Source of the DNA: an uncultured Lachnospiraceae bacterium
Lineage (GTDB): Bacteria; Bacillota; Clostridia; Lachnospirales; Lachnospiraceae
DNA: 64,000 nucleotides
Assembly: GCA_947576945.1 (NCBI GenBank)
Contig: CANPTH010000009.1
Span: 19,352 to 83,351, forward strand
Reading direction: 5' to 3'
A program made the position numbers and the translations under genes. Positions 19,811 to 28,838 of this stretch are shown here, one piece after another; the first letter of the stretch is position 1, and the number at the start of each line of letters is the position of its first letter. A model generated the notes under the pieces. It was not told where the DNA came from, searched no databases, and was given only the letters and a program-made list of their open reading frames with translations.

Positions 19811-20290
19811 ATGCGAAGAAAGGATCGCCAATTTGGCGAGGTGTCCGAGAAGACAAGAAAGAATATGCAGAAAATCCGTAGCAAAGACACAAGCATTGAA
19901 GTGGAACTGCGAAAGCGTTTATGGCATGACGGATACAGATATAGGAAGAATTACAAGAAACTACCAGGCTCTCCTGACATCGCAATTATGAAACATAAGA
20001 TAGCTGTTTTCTGCGATAGCGAGTTTTTCCACGGAAAAGAGTGGGATCGGCTGAAAACTCGATTGGAGCGCGGTAAAAACCCTCAGTATTGGATAAAGCA
20101 TATTGAGGAGAACATGGAGCGTGACAGAAGAGTTGAAAAAGAATTAGAGGCTCTGGATTGGACAGTAATTCGGTTCTGGGGTAATGATATAAAAAAAGAT
20201 CTGGAAGGTTGCCTGCAAGTGATAGAAGAGGCTGCATTTGACAAAATGATAAACAGTTGTGCTTCTGAAGGCAATTATGATGATACCTGA
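19811..20290 (+). CDS. vsr: Very short patch repair (Vsr) endonuclease
   Basis: KTRKNMQKIRSKDTSIEVELRKRLWHDGYRYRKNYKKLPGSPDIAI...VFCDSEFFHG; ORF opens at 19766. Confidence 0.92.
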   Translation: MRRKDRQFGEVSEKTRKNMQKIRSKDTSIEVELRKRLWHDGYRYRKNYKKLPGSPDIAIMKHKIAVFCDSEFFHGKEWDRLKTRLERGKNPQYWIKHIEENMERDRRVEKELEALDWTVIRFWGNDIKKDLEGCLQVIEEAAFDKMINSCASEGNYDDT

Positions 20291-20498
20291 TTCCCGGCAA
20301 AGATGATATCTTGTGTCGGGAATTTTTAGACAGCACAATTCGCCAATAAGCGTATATGCGTATATTTTGGACCCACAGGTGTTTAAAAACACAAAAATAC
20401 GGTTCTCAAAAAAATCCGCAAAAAAGTGTAATTTCTCTATTGCCTTTTTCGTTCAAGTGTGATATGATATGTACATCATAACGATTGGAGGTTCATAC

Positions 20499-21428
20499 AT
20501 GGCGGAAACTAAGGCGAAGAAGCTGTCTTATGACGAGATGTTCAACTCGACCACAATGTTCTACATTAATGATAGCTGTGAAGAATCCATTAGGAAAACA
20601 ATAGATGCTCAGACTGCGGATATCCTTGTGGGGCTTAAGACTATTACCAGCAAGGAAACGCTGAAGCAATACATTATCGATCACAAGGATTCTCTGGACA
20701 GGCTCACCTCTGTTGCAGAAATCTCCGAAGAAAGATTCAAGCGGATGGTTTCGATGATAAGGAAAGACCGCGGTTTCGTATTCGCAACAGAATGGGGCCT
20801 CAGTAAGATCCGTTCTGCGATGATGGAAAGCCCGGCGATGATGGAAAGCGTCTTGAATCTCATTTGGGACGGGAAACACGATCCCAAGATGCAGGCCTGT
20901 ATCCCTCCGTTTTATTTGGAGAATATGGCTATGGACGATAGTACCCTCGCCAAAATCCAAGACGAGGGTAGCGTCCGCCAGTTGGTGAAACGTGGGTTAG
21001 AAGGTACCTACAGCAATATGATTGGCGATGCAATACTGGCAGATATAGAAAAAGAATTGAAAAGGGTCTGTGCGAAACATGGGCTTGAATATCAGAAGAA
21101 TGTTCGGGTTCCTAAGCTTGATCGGGCAGTCAGTTTTGTCTTGGAATCTCCTGCCAAACCGAAGCTTATCCTCGATGTTTCATATAGCGTTACTACTTCA
21201 AGTAGCCAAGGAAGCAAAAAGGAAGCCGCAAGGAAAACGGAAGCCGTTATAAAAGCAGAACGGGATGCTGGGAATAATATCATTTTCGTCAATTTCTTGG
21301 ATGGTGCTGGCTGGATCGGCAGACAGGCCGATCTTCGGGAAATTCATAGATGTTCTGATTATGTTTTGAACTTTCAGAATATGGGGCTCTTGGAAGACAT
21401 CATTGACGCGCACATTGACGAATTATAA
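20499..21428 (+). CDS. Putative type II restriction endonuclease, DpnII-like PD-(D/E)XK candidate
   Basis: LILDVSYSVTTSSSQGSKKEAARKTEAVIK...NIIFVNFLDGAGWIGRQADLREIHRCSDYVLNFQNM resembles the GSK(L)-E core and C-terminus of DpnII-like enzymes; adjacent to vsr and dcm. Confidence 0.65.
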   Translation: MAETKAKKLSYDEMFNSTTMFYINDSCEESIRKTIDAQTADILVGLKTITSKETLKQYIIDHKDSLDRLTSVAEISEERFKRMVSMIRKDRGFVFATEWGLSKIRSAMMESPAMMESVLNLIWDGKHDPKMQACIPPFYLENMAMDDSTLAKIQDEGSVRQLVKRGLEGTYSNMIGDAILADIEKELKRVCAKHGLEYQKNVRVPKLDRAVSFVLESPAKPKLILDVSYSVTTSSSQGSKKEAARKTEAVIKAERDAGNNIIFVNFLDGAGWIGRQADLREIHRCSDYVLNFQNMGLLEDIIDAHIDEL

Positions 21429-21446
21429 CTGTGGAGGGTTTGAAAT

Positions 21447-22733
21447 ATGAACGCTACTGAAAGAAAAGCAAAACTGAAAGAGTTCACCGATCATCCGGAA
21501 AAGGCGTGTCGGACAGGCATTCCTATCGTTTATCATGGCAGCATCATTACTCTCGATGCTTTCGAGATTCCGCTTGAGTATCTTGTATATAACCCATACA
21601 ACGGTAGAATAGGAAGCGTTGTTAAGTCTTATGAGCGGCAAAACCATCAGCTGAACCCGGAAGATCCTGACGACAAGAGGATTATTGAAAAATTTCTGTG
21701 GGACTCCAAACCGGAGGCTAATAAGAAAACCAAGGAGCGCCTTCTGAAAGAGCACCAGCAGAGGCATGGCATTGTGACTGCGGACGGCATGATAATTGAC
21801 GGTAACCGCCGCGCAAGTTTACTGAACAATATAATGGCGGATGAAAATATCCCGTTTAATGAAAAGGGACATTGCCAGTATTTCATTGCTATTATTCTCC
21901 CCGAGGGTGCCGATAAAAAAGAGATCCTTGCGCTGGAAACCACCTATCAGATGGGTGAAGATGCTAAAGTCGATTATAACCCTATCGAAAAGTATCTGAA
22001 GTGTAAGGATTTAAAGGATGCCGGCTTCACCGATGATGATATTGCAGGGATGATGGACTGCAAACCCGGAGAAGTCCGTACAATGCTCTCTGCTCTGCGC
22101 TTGATGGATGAGTATCTGGATGAGTATGGCTATTCGGGTATGTACACACAGTTGGATAAGAGCGAAGACTCCTTCCTTAAGTTAGATTCTGCCCTTAAGA
22201 AATATAAGGCGGGTGTGGCTTCAATGTGGGCATATGATCCTGAAGCTGACGTTGCTGACTTAAAGCTGATTGCTTTTGACTATATCAGAGCTAATTTTGA
22301 GCAGACCCTTTTCCGCGATATTATTTCGGTGCCCTCTGCGAAGAAGCCGGCATCCAGTTTCTTTGCAAAGCAGGAGGTGTGGGAGCAGTTCCGTGACCAG
22401 CATTTCGCCACCACTGATTCTGTCCAAGAAGAATCAGTAGAGGATATTATGGCTAAGAACCCGCCGGACCTGGGACGCGCTTTGAAGGCCAGGGATCAAC
22501 AGTGGAAACAGAAGGTCGAGGAGCCGTTTGACGATAACTATATTCAGAGCATGGATATCTTGAATAACCATGCTAATGCAGCAAAGCCGTTACAGCAGCT
22601 CATGAAGGCTTGCCAGGCGCTTGAAGTCGTAGATGTGAGCCAGCCGAGCTTTTTGAGTGACAGCAATGTGCGTGGCTGCGTATCATCCTTGGATGAATTT
22701 GTATCAAAGTTCAAGGAAATACTCGGTTTATAA
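21447..22733 (+). CDS. ParB/Srx (ParB-N)-like nucleotidase/DNA-binding protein
   Basis: ITLDAFEIPLEYLVYNPYNGRIGS...GIVTADGMIIDGNRRASLLNN...MGEDAKVDYNPIEKYLKCKDLKDAGFTDDDIAGMM. Confidence 0.75.
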   Translation: MNATERKAKLKEFTDHPEKACRTGIPIVYHGSIITLDAFEIPLEYLVYNPYNGRIGSVVKSYERQNHQLNPEDPDDKRIIEKFLWDSKPEANKKTKERLLKEHQQRHGIVTADGMIIDGNRRASLLNNIMADENIPFNEKGHCQYFIAIILPEGADKKEILALETTYQMGEDAKVDYNPIEKYLKCKDLKDAGFTDDDIAGMMDCKPGEVRTMLSALRLMDEYLDEYGYSGMYTQLDKSEDSFLKLDSALKKYKAGVASMWAYDPEADVADLKLIAFDYIRANFEQTLFRDIISVPSAKKPASSFFAKQEVWEQFRDQHFATTDSVQEESVEDIMAKNPPDLGRALKARDQQWKQKVEEPFDDNYIQSMDILNNHANAAKPLQQLMKACQALEVVDVSQPSFLSDSNVRGCVSSLDEFVSKFKEILGL

Positions 22734-22747
22734 AGGAAGTAGAGTGA

Positions 22748-24706
22748 ATGAAGAAACTGTGTCTTGAATCAAATGAAAACGGCAGTTCTCTGATTATCAC
22801 TGGGGACGTTGATTCCATTTTTAGCAATAGACGTGCAGCTCGGTACTTGAAAGATACGGTAAAATTCGCTAAGACAGACGATAGCGTTGTTGTTGAGGCT
22901 GATGATGACATCAATAAAAGTATCGACCGAATAAAGAAACTCTGTGAGTATATTGGTGCTGACCTTGTTTTCTCCGGAAGGGTTTCTGAGGCTGTAACTA
23001 ATTATGCGCTTGAAGAAGAAAAATTTGGTGAGTTTGCGGAAAAGGCGCGCCTGATCAGAGACAATCAATGTGACAAAGAGGACTTTGAGCGGTTCGTTGA
23101 TTCAGTTAGTATAAATCTGTCTAACAGAAGCCTATATGAATTGCAGTTGTTATCTGCATACCACCTCGCTTTTTCGCAGAATGCGTGTAACTTCTCTGTA
23201 CCTGGAGCAGGTAAAACAAGCGTGGTATATGGGGCGTTTGCTTTTCTTTCAAATCTGCCCCAGGATGATAAAAAGTATGTAGATCGACTTCTTATCATCT
23301 CACCACTCAGTGCATTTGGTCCCTGGGAATTAGAGTATGAGGAATGCTTCGGCGAAAAGCCATCAACAAAAAGATTGAATGGGAAAGTCCCAATTGAAGA
23401 GAAAAAACAATATCTGTATTCGCTGAATCCTGCCAGGATCACGCTGCTCTCTTATGCCTCTGTACCATCGCTTAAAGAGGAACTAATATATTTTCTTAGG
23501 AACAATAAAGTGATGGTTGTCTTGGATGAGGCACACAAGATTAAAAATACAAGTGGTGGAGTAACTGCGGCAGGAGTGTTAGAAATAGCAGCTTACTGCT
23601 CGTCAAGAGTTGTGCTTACAGGTACACCTGCGCCTAATGGATATGAAGATTTGTATAATCTTTATAAGTTCATTTGGCCTACCAAGAAAATAATACCGTT
23701 TGAGGTTTATCAACTCAAGGATATGAGCAAGGCTGAGAATGATCCGAGAGTAGATACTTTGCTGCGATCAATAGAGCCTTTCTTTATACGTGTAAAAAAG
23801 AGCGATCTTGGTATCCCACAAGCAACAGAGCATGAACCGATTGTCGTTCCTATGGGAGAAACACAGCGCAGAATATACGATGTAATAGAGAAAAAGTATA
23901 TGAGCGATATTGTCTCGAGCAAGGACGATTGGTTCAGACAAGATCTGGTAAAAGCACGGCTATTGAGAATGATGCAAGCTGCTACCAATCCCAATCTTCT
24001 TAGTGTACCTCTTAAGAACTTTGCGTCATTTGAGGGATTTGATTCGGATGCGGTGGCAGAAGATGCTTCTTTGATATCGGATGTTCTGCAATATGCGAAA
24101 TTGGAAACGCCTGCAAAGTTTGTAAAAGCACGTGAACTTATTGAAGGGATTATTGCATCTGGTGGGAAAGTCGTAGTTTGGGCAATCTATATCAAAAATA
24201 TTCTCGACTTTGAGAAGTACCTACTTTCATGTGGTATTCCGTGCAAAACGCTATATGGAGCTACTCCTGTAGCTACAGGTGAAGAGGACGAGGATGAGGT
24301 CGAAACCAGGGAAAAGATTATAGCTGAGTTCCACAAGCCAGATTCATCGTTCAAGGTGATTATCGCTAACCCATTTGCGGTTTCCGAATCGATTTCTTTG
24401 CACAAGGCTTGTCATAATGCCATTTATATGGAGAGAAGTTTTAATGCAGCACATTTTATACAGTCAAAGGACCGCATCCACAGATACGGATTAAAGTCTG
24501 GAACAGAAACAAACTATTATTACCTGTTATCGGAAGAGTCTATCGATGAGGTGATCCATAACAGATTAATCGAGAAGGAGACAAGGCTTCGTGATATTAT
24601 CGAAAGTATGCCAATTCCATTGTTTGAGAACGCAGGACTGGAAACCGGCGATGATGATATCAAGGCTCTAATTGCAGAATATGTTAACAGAACTAAAAAG
24701 ATGTAA
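22748..24706 (+). CDS. SNF2/SWI2-family DEAH ATPase
   Basis: Walker A SVPGAGKTSVVYG, Walker B VVLDEAHKIKN, VLTGTPAPNGYEDLY, SKDRIHRYG motif VI. Confidence 0.9.
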   Translation: MKKLCLESNENGSSLIITGDVDSIFSNRRAARYLKDTVKFAKTDDSVVVEADDDINKSIDRIKKLCEYIGADLVFSGRVSEAVTNYALEEEKFGEFAEKARLIRDNQCDKEDFERFVDSVSINLSNRSLYELQLLSAYHLAFSQNACNFSVPGAGKTSVVYGAFAFLSNLPQDDKKYVDRLLIISPLSAFGPWELEYEECFGEKPSTKRLNGKVPIEEKKQYLYSLNPARITLLSYASVPSLKEELIYFLRNNKVMVVLDEAHKIKNTSGGVTAAGVLEIAAYCSSRVVLTGTPAPNGYEDLYNLYKFIWPTKKIIPFEVYQLKDMSKAENDPRVDTLLRSIEPFFIRVKKSDLGIPQATEHEPIVVPMGETQRRIYDVIEKKYMSDIVSSKDDWFRQDLVKARLLRMMQAATNPNLLSVPLKNFASFEGFDSDAVAEDASLISDVLQYAKLETPAKFVKARELIEGIIASGGKVVVWAIYIKNILDFEKYLLSCGIPCKTLYGATPVATGEEDEDEVETREKIIAEFHKPDSSFKVIIANPFAVSESISLHKACHNAIYMERSFNAAHFIQSKDRIHRYGLKSGTETNYYYLLSEESIDEVIHNRLIEKETRLRDIIESMPIPLFENAGLETGDDDIKALIAEYVNRTKKM

Positions 24707-25616
24707 TTCCATCGGTAATGTTGATGGTATTCTGTTTCTCGTCTCGATTATGGCTGGGAAGGAAAGAATCAGTAGAGACGAGATTCGGAACAGGTGTGCC
24801 TTGGAAAACAACATTACTGTAAATTGCCCTGGCGCAGTAGCATTTTTTGAGTATCTGAGGTTGGTGGATACAACCTCAGATACCGTTATGCCTTTGCCTG
24901 AGCTTGATACACTCGCTACGAATAGTAACGGCGAGATCATCGAGCAGTTGGCCGCCATGAGCATCAATAGGCTTGTTGAAGAAGGTATTTTTGATAAGGA
25001 TGCTACTGGATTTGATGCCGAAAAAGGACACCTAACAATTAAGCGATCTGCTTTTCCATTGGCTTATGCTGCTGTCCGTAATTTCCTCACTATGGCCGGA
25101 GCGCTTGATAAGGAAGAGAACGGAGAAATATGTGTAGCAGGGAATTATGAATCTGACTGGACGGAGCAATTACGTAACCGAAGGAAAAAATTCACACTGG
25201 AGCAATTATTAAAGCAGCAAGAAGACCAAAGTAGACGCGGTCTTGAGGCAGAGGAATTTGTGCTGGGACTTGAGAAAAAACGCCTTCCAGAACTTGCACA
25301 GAAGATAAAAAGAATCTCTGACTTTGATGTTGCTGCCGGTTATGACATAGTTTCCTACGAGAACAATGAAACCGAGCATTACGATCGGTTCATCGAAGTG
25401 AAATGCTACATGGGATCGCCGCACTTTTTTTGGTCGGAAAATGAGTCGGATGTTGCCAGAATTAAAGCGGACAAATACATTCTATGTCTGGTTGATTATT
25501 TGAGAATGGGAGAGCCAGGATATCAACCTGAGTTTATTAGAAATCCATATGAAACCATTTTTGACAGTGATGAATGGCTTGTAAATGCATCCTCGTATAG
25601 GATACAAAAAATATAG
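24672..25616 (+). CDS. DUF3883 domain (PD-(D/E)XK-like) protein
   Basis: C-terminal AAGYDIVSYENNETEHYDRFIEVKCYMGSPHFFWSENE (D...EVK core); overlaps the 3' end of the SNF2 gene. Confidence 0.8.
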   Translation: MQNMLTELKRCNSIGNVDGILFLVSIMAGKERISRDEIRNRCALENNITVNCPGAVAFFEYLRLVDTTSDTVMPLPELDTLATNSNGEIIEQLAAMSINRLVEEGIFDKDATGFDAEKGHLTIKRSAFPLAYAAVRNFLTMAGALDKEENGEICVAGNYESDWTEQLRNRRKKFTLEQLLKQQEDQSRRGLEAEEFVLGLEKKRLPELAQKIKRISDFDVAAGYDIVSYENNETEHYDRFIEVKCYMGSPHFFWSENESDVARIKADKYILCLVDYLRMGEPGYQPEFIRNPYETIFDSDEWLVNASSYRIQKI

Positions 25617-25658
25617 AGACGGGCGCATTGGGTGCGTCCGCCTCTGTTGCTGTTTTGT

Positions 25659-27113
25659 TTAGTTAGCATACATATCTGCTAACCGTTCTGAAATGGCTTT
25701 GATAACGGGGATACATACTGTGTTGCCGAGCAGGTCGAAAGCTTCACTTTCCTTCAAGAATGAAAGATCGTAATCTTCCGGGAATCCACATAAGCGTTGC
25801 CCTTCCCTGATTGAAAGTCTGCGTAAGCCATCTCCGTCAACAACGCCTAAATGCGAAACATCCATAGCTACCAGTGTTGGCGCAAGATCGGCAGGGTCGA
25901 GGATTTTGGTAAACTCAAATGAGAGTTTCCCTGCAACAATGTTATAGCCTTTAGGTTTTGTTTCGTCAGGCACACGTCTGCCGTTCTGCTTCTTGCGGGG
26001 ATATTCCAGTGTTAGGTATCCCATTTCAACAAGCTCATCAAGGAATTCCTTAAGATTATCATGATGAAAGAATGTTGAAATCTGCTTTTCTGTAAGGGGC
26101 ATTCCATCCATCCAATCAATACCGATTTCTGCCGCCCATTTTCTTTTCCTTCTTTCAAGTAAAAGGAGATTCAAAAAATCAGATTGTTCTGCTGTTGTGT
26201 TACCCTTCAGCCCAATTTCCCAGCTGTGGATGTTATCGGTGCCGCCTCGTTTATCTTTGATTGCCTTGCCGACAACTTGTTCTGGGGTGAAATGAGCAAA
26301 TAGTTTTTGCGTGAATTCAGAATCCACCGTGGGTAGTCCGTGTTCCAAGATGTCTCCCAAAACCGCAGTATGTTCTTCGAAGTTGTCCAAAGATATGTGG
26401 GCATCCCTTGTCCCAACAATATATACCCTTTTTCGAGATTGTGCTAATCCGAAGAATTGACTATCAATCAATCGATAGGAAACATAATAGTTTAGCTTCT
26501 TTAGGTGGTCGATGATGATGGATAGCGTCCTACCGTCATCGTGATTAATTAATCCTTCGACATTTTCTAAGAGGAAGCCATAAGGTTGTTTCTCCTTTAG
26601 TATACGTTCAATTTCAAAAAAGAGAGTACCTCGAGTATCCTCGAAGCCAAGGCCTAATCCGGCAGCAGAAAAGGGCTGACACGGAAAGCCTCCGAGCAGG
26701 AAATCAAAATCCTCAATGTCGGTTGCTGATATTTGAGTGATGTCACCAGCTACTTCTTCATCATTAAAGTAGTTCTTGTATGCTTTAATGGCGTAATCCT
26801 TAATCTCACTACTGAATACGCAAACAGGATTAAAGCCCTTTTCTCTAAAAGCGTTCTCGAAACCGAGCCGGATGCCGCCAAGTCCTGCAAAAAGATCAAT
26901 AAACTTGACGGTTTTATCTTGCGTTCGTTTTCTGCGGGAAATTTGTGCGCTAATGAGATCGATGCATTTTTCAGAAAAGCTATTACCAGTTGCAAACTGA
27001 TCAATGTCGCTTTGCAAAGTTGGTGTTATGTATATTGTTTTTGCGATTTTCTTTTCGCTTTCTGGAAGTGGGGTTCTACCTGATCCTTCCCTTTTACCTC
27101 CGTGCTGTGGCAT
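25659..27113 (-). CDS. dcm: DNA (cytosine-5)-methyltransferase with N-terminal RHH-like extension
   Basis: FIDLFAGLGGIRLGFENAF, GGFPCQPFSAAGLGLGFEDTRGTLFFEI, LLENVEGL, APTLVAMD; N-term GGKREGSGRTPLPESEKKIAKTIYITPTLQSDIDQFATGNSFSEKCIDLI. Confidence 0.93.
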   Translation of the reverse strand: MPQHGGKREGSGRTPLPESEKKIAKTIYITPTLQSDIDQFATGNSFSEKCIDLISAQISRRKRTQDKTVKFIDLFAGLGGIRLGFENAFREKGFNPVCVFSSEIKDYAIKAYKNYFNDEEVAGDITQISATDIEDFDFLLGGFPCQPFSAAGLGLGFEDTRGTLFFEIERILKEKQPYGFLLENVEGLINHDDGRTLSIIIDHLKKLNYYVSYRLIDSQFFGLAQSRKRVYIVGTRDAHISLDNFEEHTAVLGDILEHGLPTVDSEFTQKLFAHFTPEQVVGKAIKDKRGGTDNIHSWEIGLKGNTTAEQSDFLNLLLLERRKRKWAAEIGIDWMDGMPLTEKQISTFFHHDNLKEFLDELVEMGYLTLEYPRKKQNGRRVPDETKPKGYNIVAGKLSFEFTKILDPADLAPTLVAMDVSHLGVVDGDGLRRLSIREGQRLCGFPEDYDLSFLKESEAFDLLGNTVCIPVIKAISERLADMYAN

Positions 27114-27173
27114 GGCTGTGTCTCCTTCCTATAATCCGACAAGTTTATTATAACACAGCTGATTTGATTTTGC

Positions 27174-27207
27174 AATGCCCAAAATCAAAAATAATGCCCA
27201 AAATCAA
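27174..27207. repeat. Direct repeat AATGCCCAAAATCAA x2 in the dcm / XRE divergent intergenic region
   Basis: Copies at 27174-27188 and 27193-27207; also TTGATTTTG-N7-CAAAATCAA inverted repeat. Confidence 0.7.
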
Positions 27208-27243
27208 GTGAAATATGTACTTGAGGAAAATTATGCAGATCTA

Positions 27244-27293
27244 TTGACATTTTCCGGGGATTCATTTATAATACAAGTACGCTTAAAAGCGTA
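27244..27293 (+). promoter_or_regulatory. Consensus promoter plus operator of XRE regulator
   Basis: TTGACA (27244-27249) N17 TATAAT (27267-27272), then TACGCTTAAAAGCGTA (27278-27293). Confidence 0.85.
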
Positions 27294-27314
27294 ATAGCGA
27301 AAGGAGGAAAACAA

Positions 27315-27692
27315 GTGGCAGGTGAATTTGGTGCTTTCATTGCACAAAAGCGACTTGAAAAGGATGTCAAGTTAAGACCGATTGCCGAGAAGTTGGGGGT
27401 TTCCGTAACCTATCTTTCTGACATCATAAAAGGTCGGAGGAATCCGCCGGATATTGATGGACTGGAGGCCTTGGCGAAGGTATTAAACTTGAGCGAAGAA
27501 GAACGTGAGGAAATGCTCGATCTTGCTGGTCGTGAGCGTAAACAGGTATCTCCTGACTTGCCTGAGTATATCATGGATGAGGCTCTCCCCAACGCACGTG
27601 TCGCACTTCGCAGAGCAAAAAGTCAGGGGCTTGGAGATGATTTTTGGCAGGAAGTCAATCAGATCATCGACAAGAGAAATGGAGGCGAATGA
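27315..27692 (+). CDS. XRE-family HTH transcriptional regulator
   Basis: GAFIAQKRLEKDVKLRPIAEKLGVSVTYLSDIIKGRRNPPDIDGLEALAKVLNLS. Confidence 0.92.
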   Translation: MAGEFGAFIAQKRLEKDVKLRPIAEKLGVSVTYLSDIIKGRRNPPDIDGLEALAKVLNLSEEEREEMLDLAGRERKQVSPDLPEYIMDEALPNARVALRRAKSQGLGDDFWQEVNQIIDKRNGGE

Positions 27693-28354
27693 TGGACTAC
27701 AATAGTCGCAAACTCGTACCATACATTCCCCCGGCTGAATACGATAAGGTTGCACGTGAGTTTCTGGAGCAGTTCTATCCAGATGCGCTGAAGAATCCGA
27801 TGCCAGTTCCGATTGAGGAGATTGCCAAAACCGGTCTTGGTCTGGATGTTCAGTATATCTGTCTATCAGAAGAACTGGATATTTATGGGATGACAATCTT
27901 TACTGATGGGGCCGTAGAGGTATACGATCCCGATGAAGGACTATACGATACCAAGTCATTTAAAGCAAAGACAGTCCTGATCGATCCGGAGGCGGTGAAA
28001 AAAACAAATACCGGTTGCCGTAACAACACGATTGCCCACGAATGCGTTCATTGGTACAAGCATCGATATTATTATAAGATGCAAAAGTTTTCTCTTCCAC
28101 GATATGCGAAGTATTGCAAGTGTCGTGTGGATCAGCTGCCTGAGTCAACGGACGAAGAAAACATCATGGAATCACAGGCCATCGGTATTGCACCAAGAAT
28201 CCTGATGCCGAAGAACACGTTTGTTGAAGCGGCGGAGCATCTTGGCGTAGCGTATGGTAAGGACAACAGGAATGCCATCTGTGCCCTGGCGGATTTTTTT
28301 GATGTATCCAAGCAATCTGTAGAAATACGTCTCGAAGAATGCAGCTTACTTTGA
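27692..28354 (+). CDS. ImmA/IrrE family metallo-endopeptidase
   Basis: NNTIAHECVHWYKH (HExxH); ATG overlaps the TGA of the XRE gene. Confidence 0.9.
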   Translation: MDYNSRKLVPYIPPAEYDKVAREFLEQFYPDALKNPMPVPIEEIAKTGLGLDVQYICLSEELDIYGMTIFTDGAVEVYDPDEGLYDTKSFKAKTVLIDPEAVKKTNTGCRNNTIAHECVHWYKHRYYYKMQKFSLPRYAKYCKCRVDQLPESTDEENIMESQAIGIAPRILMPKNTFVEAAEHLGVAYGKDNRNAICALADFFDVSKQSVEIRLEECSLL

Positions 28355-28390
28355 CTCTTGCTGCAGTAATGCGGTGAGAGTCTCTTTTTT
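28353..28390 (+). terminator. Intrinsic terminator after XRE-ImmA operon
   Basis: GACTCT...AGAGTC followed by TCTTTTTT. Confidence 0.65.
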
Positions 28391-28400
28391 ACCTATTGAG

Positions 28401-28416
28401 TACGCAATTGAGCGTA
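28401..28416. promoter_or_regulatory. Second TACGC-N6-GCGTA operator
   Basis: TACGCAATTGAGCGTA, same arms and spacing as 27278-27293. Confidence 0.7.
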
Positions 28417-28464
28417 ACAGCTAAAATGAGGAGGTGATGCCTATGACTTGTTTGAGAAAGGAGG

Positions 28465-28683
28465 ATGCGATGGGTGATTCCATTCCATGATTGTCTTGGG
28501 CGGTTAGCTTGTATGGGAAATCCTGAAACGGGGCTGGTTGAATGTCTCTACAAGGGAAACAAAACCAGTGCAGTTCTCGCGGTCGGGGAAACCTTTACTG
28601 TTGAGCGCCAAGACATAGTAACCACTATCACAAGAGTTGCCACACACGACTTCAAAGTTGAAAGTCGAAAAAAAGCGGCATAA
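28465..28683 (+). CDS. Small phage hypothetical protein
   Basis: MGNPETGLVECLYKGNKTSAVLAVGETFTVERQDIVTTITRV; start may be internal. Confidence 0.5.
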   Translation: MRWVIPFHDCLGRLACMGNPETGLVECLYKGNKTSAVLAVGETFTVERQDIVTTITRVATHDFKVESRKKAA

Positions 28684-28702
28684 ATCACAATTCTATACTG
28701 AG

Positions 28703-28837
28703 ATCCGCAGAGCTGCATGACGGCCTGGATTTAGTTCAAAACCCACTACGGGTGAACTATATCCAAGCCGTCTTTCTTTGTCTCTACGGATGAAAACGGC
28801 TCCTGCGGATTCCAACGAATCTGAAAGGAGCCATTTT
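28703..28837 (+). promoter_or_regulatory. Structured 5' leader RNA with sequestered Shine-Dalgarno
   Basis: ATCCGCAGAG/CTCTACGGAT (28703-28712/28782-28791) enclosing a 20-nt arm pair (28719-28738/28753-28772), then AAAACGGCTCCT/AGGAGCCATTTT (28793-28804/28826-28837) covering the SD of the ATG at 28839. Confidence 0.7.
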
Positions 28838-28838
28838 C

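Noticed and set aside
19811-27113. DISARM, BREX or Gabija assignment for the defense island
   Set aside because: No DUF1998, PLD, PglX/PglZ/BrxC or GajA/GajB signatures seen; only the general logic of MTase plus helicase is shared.
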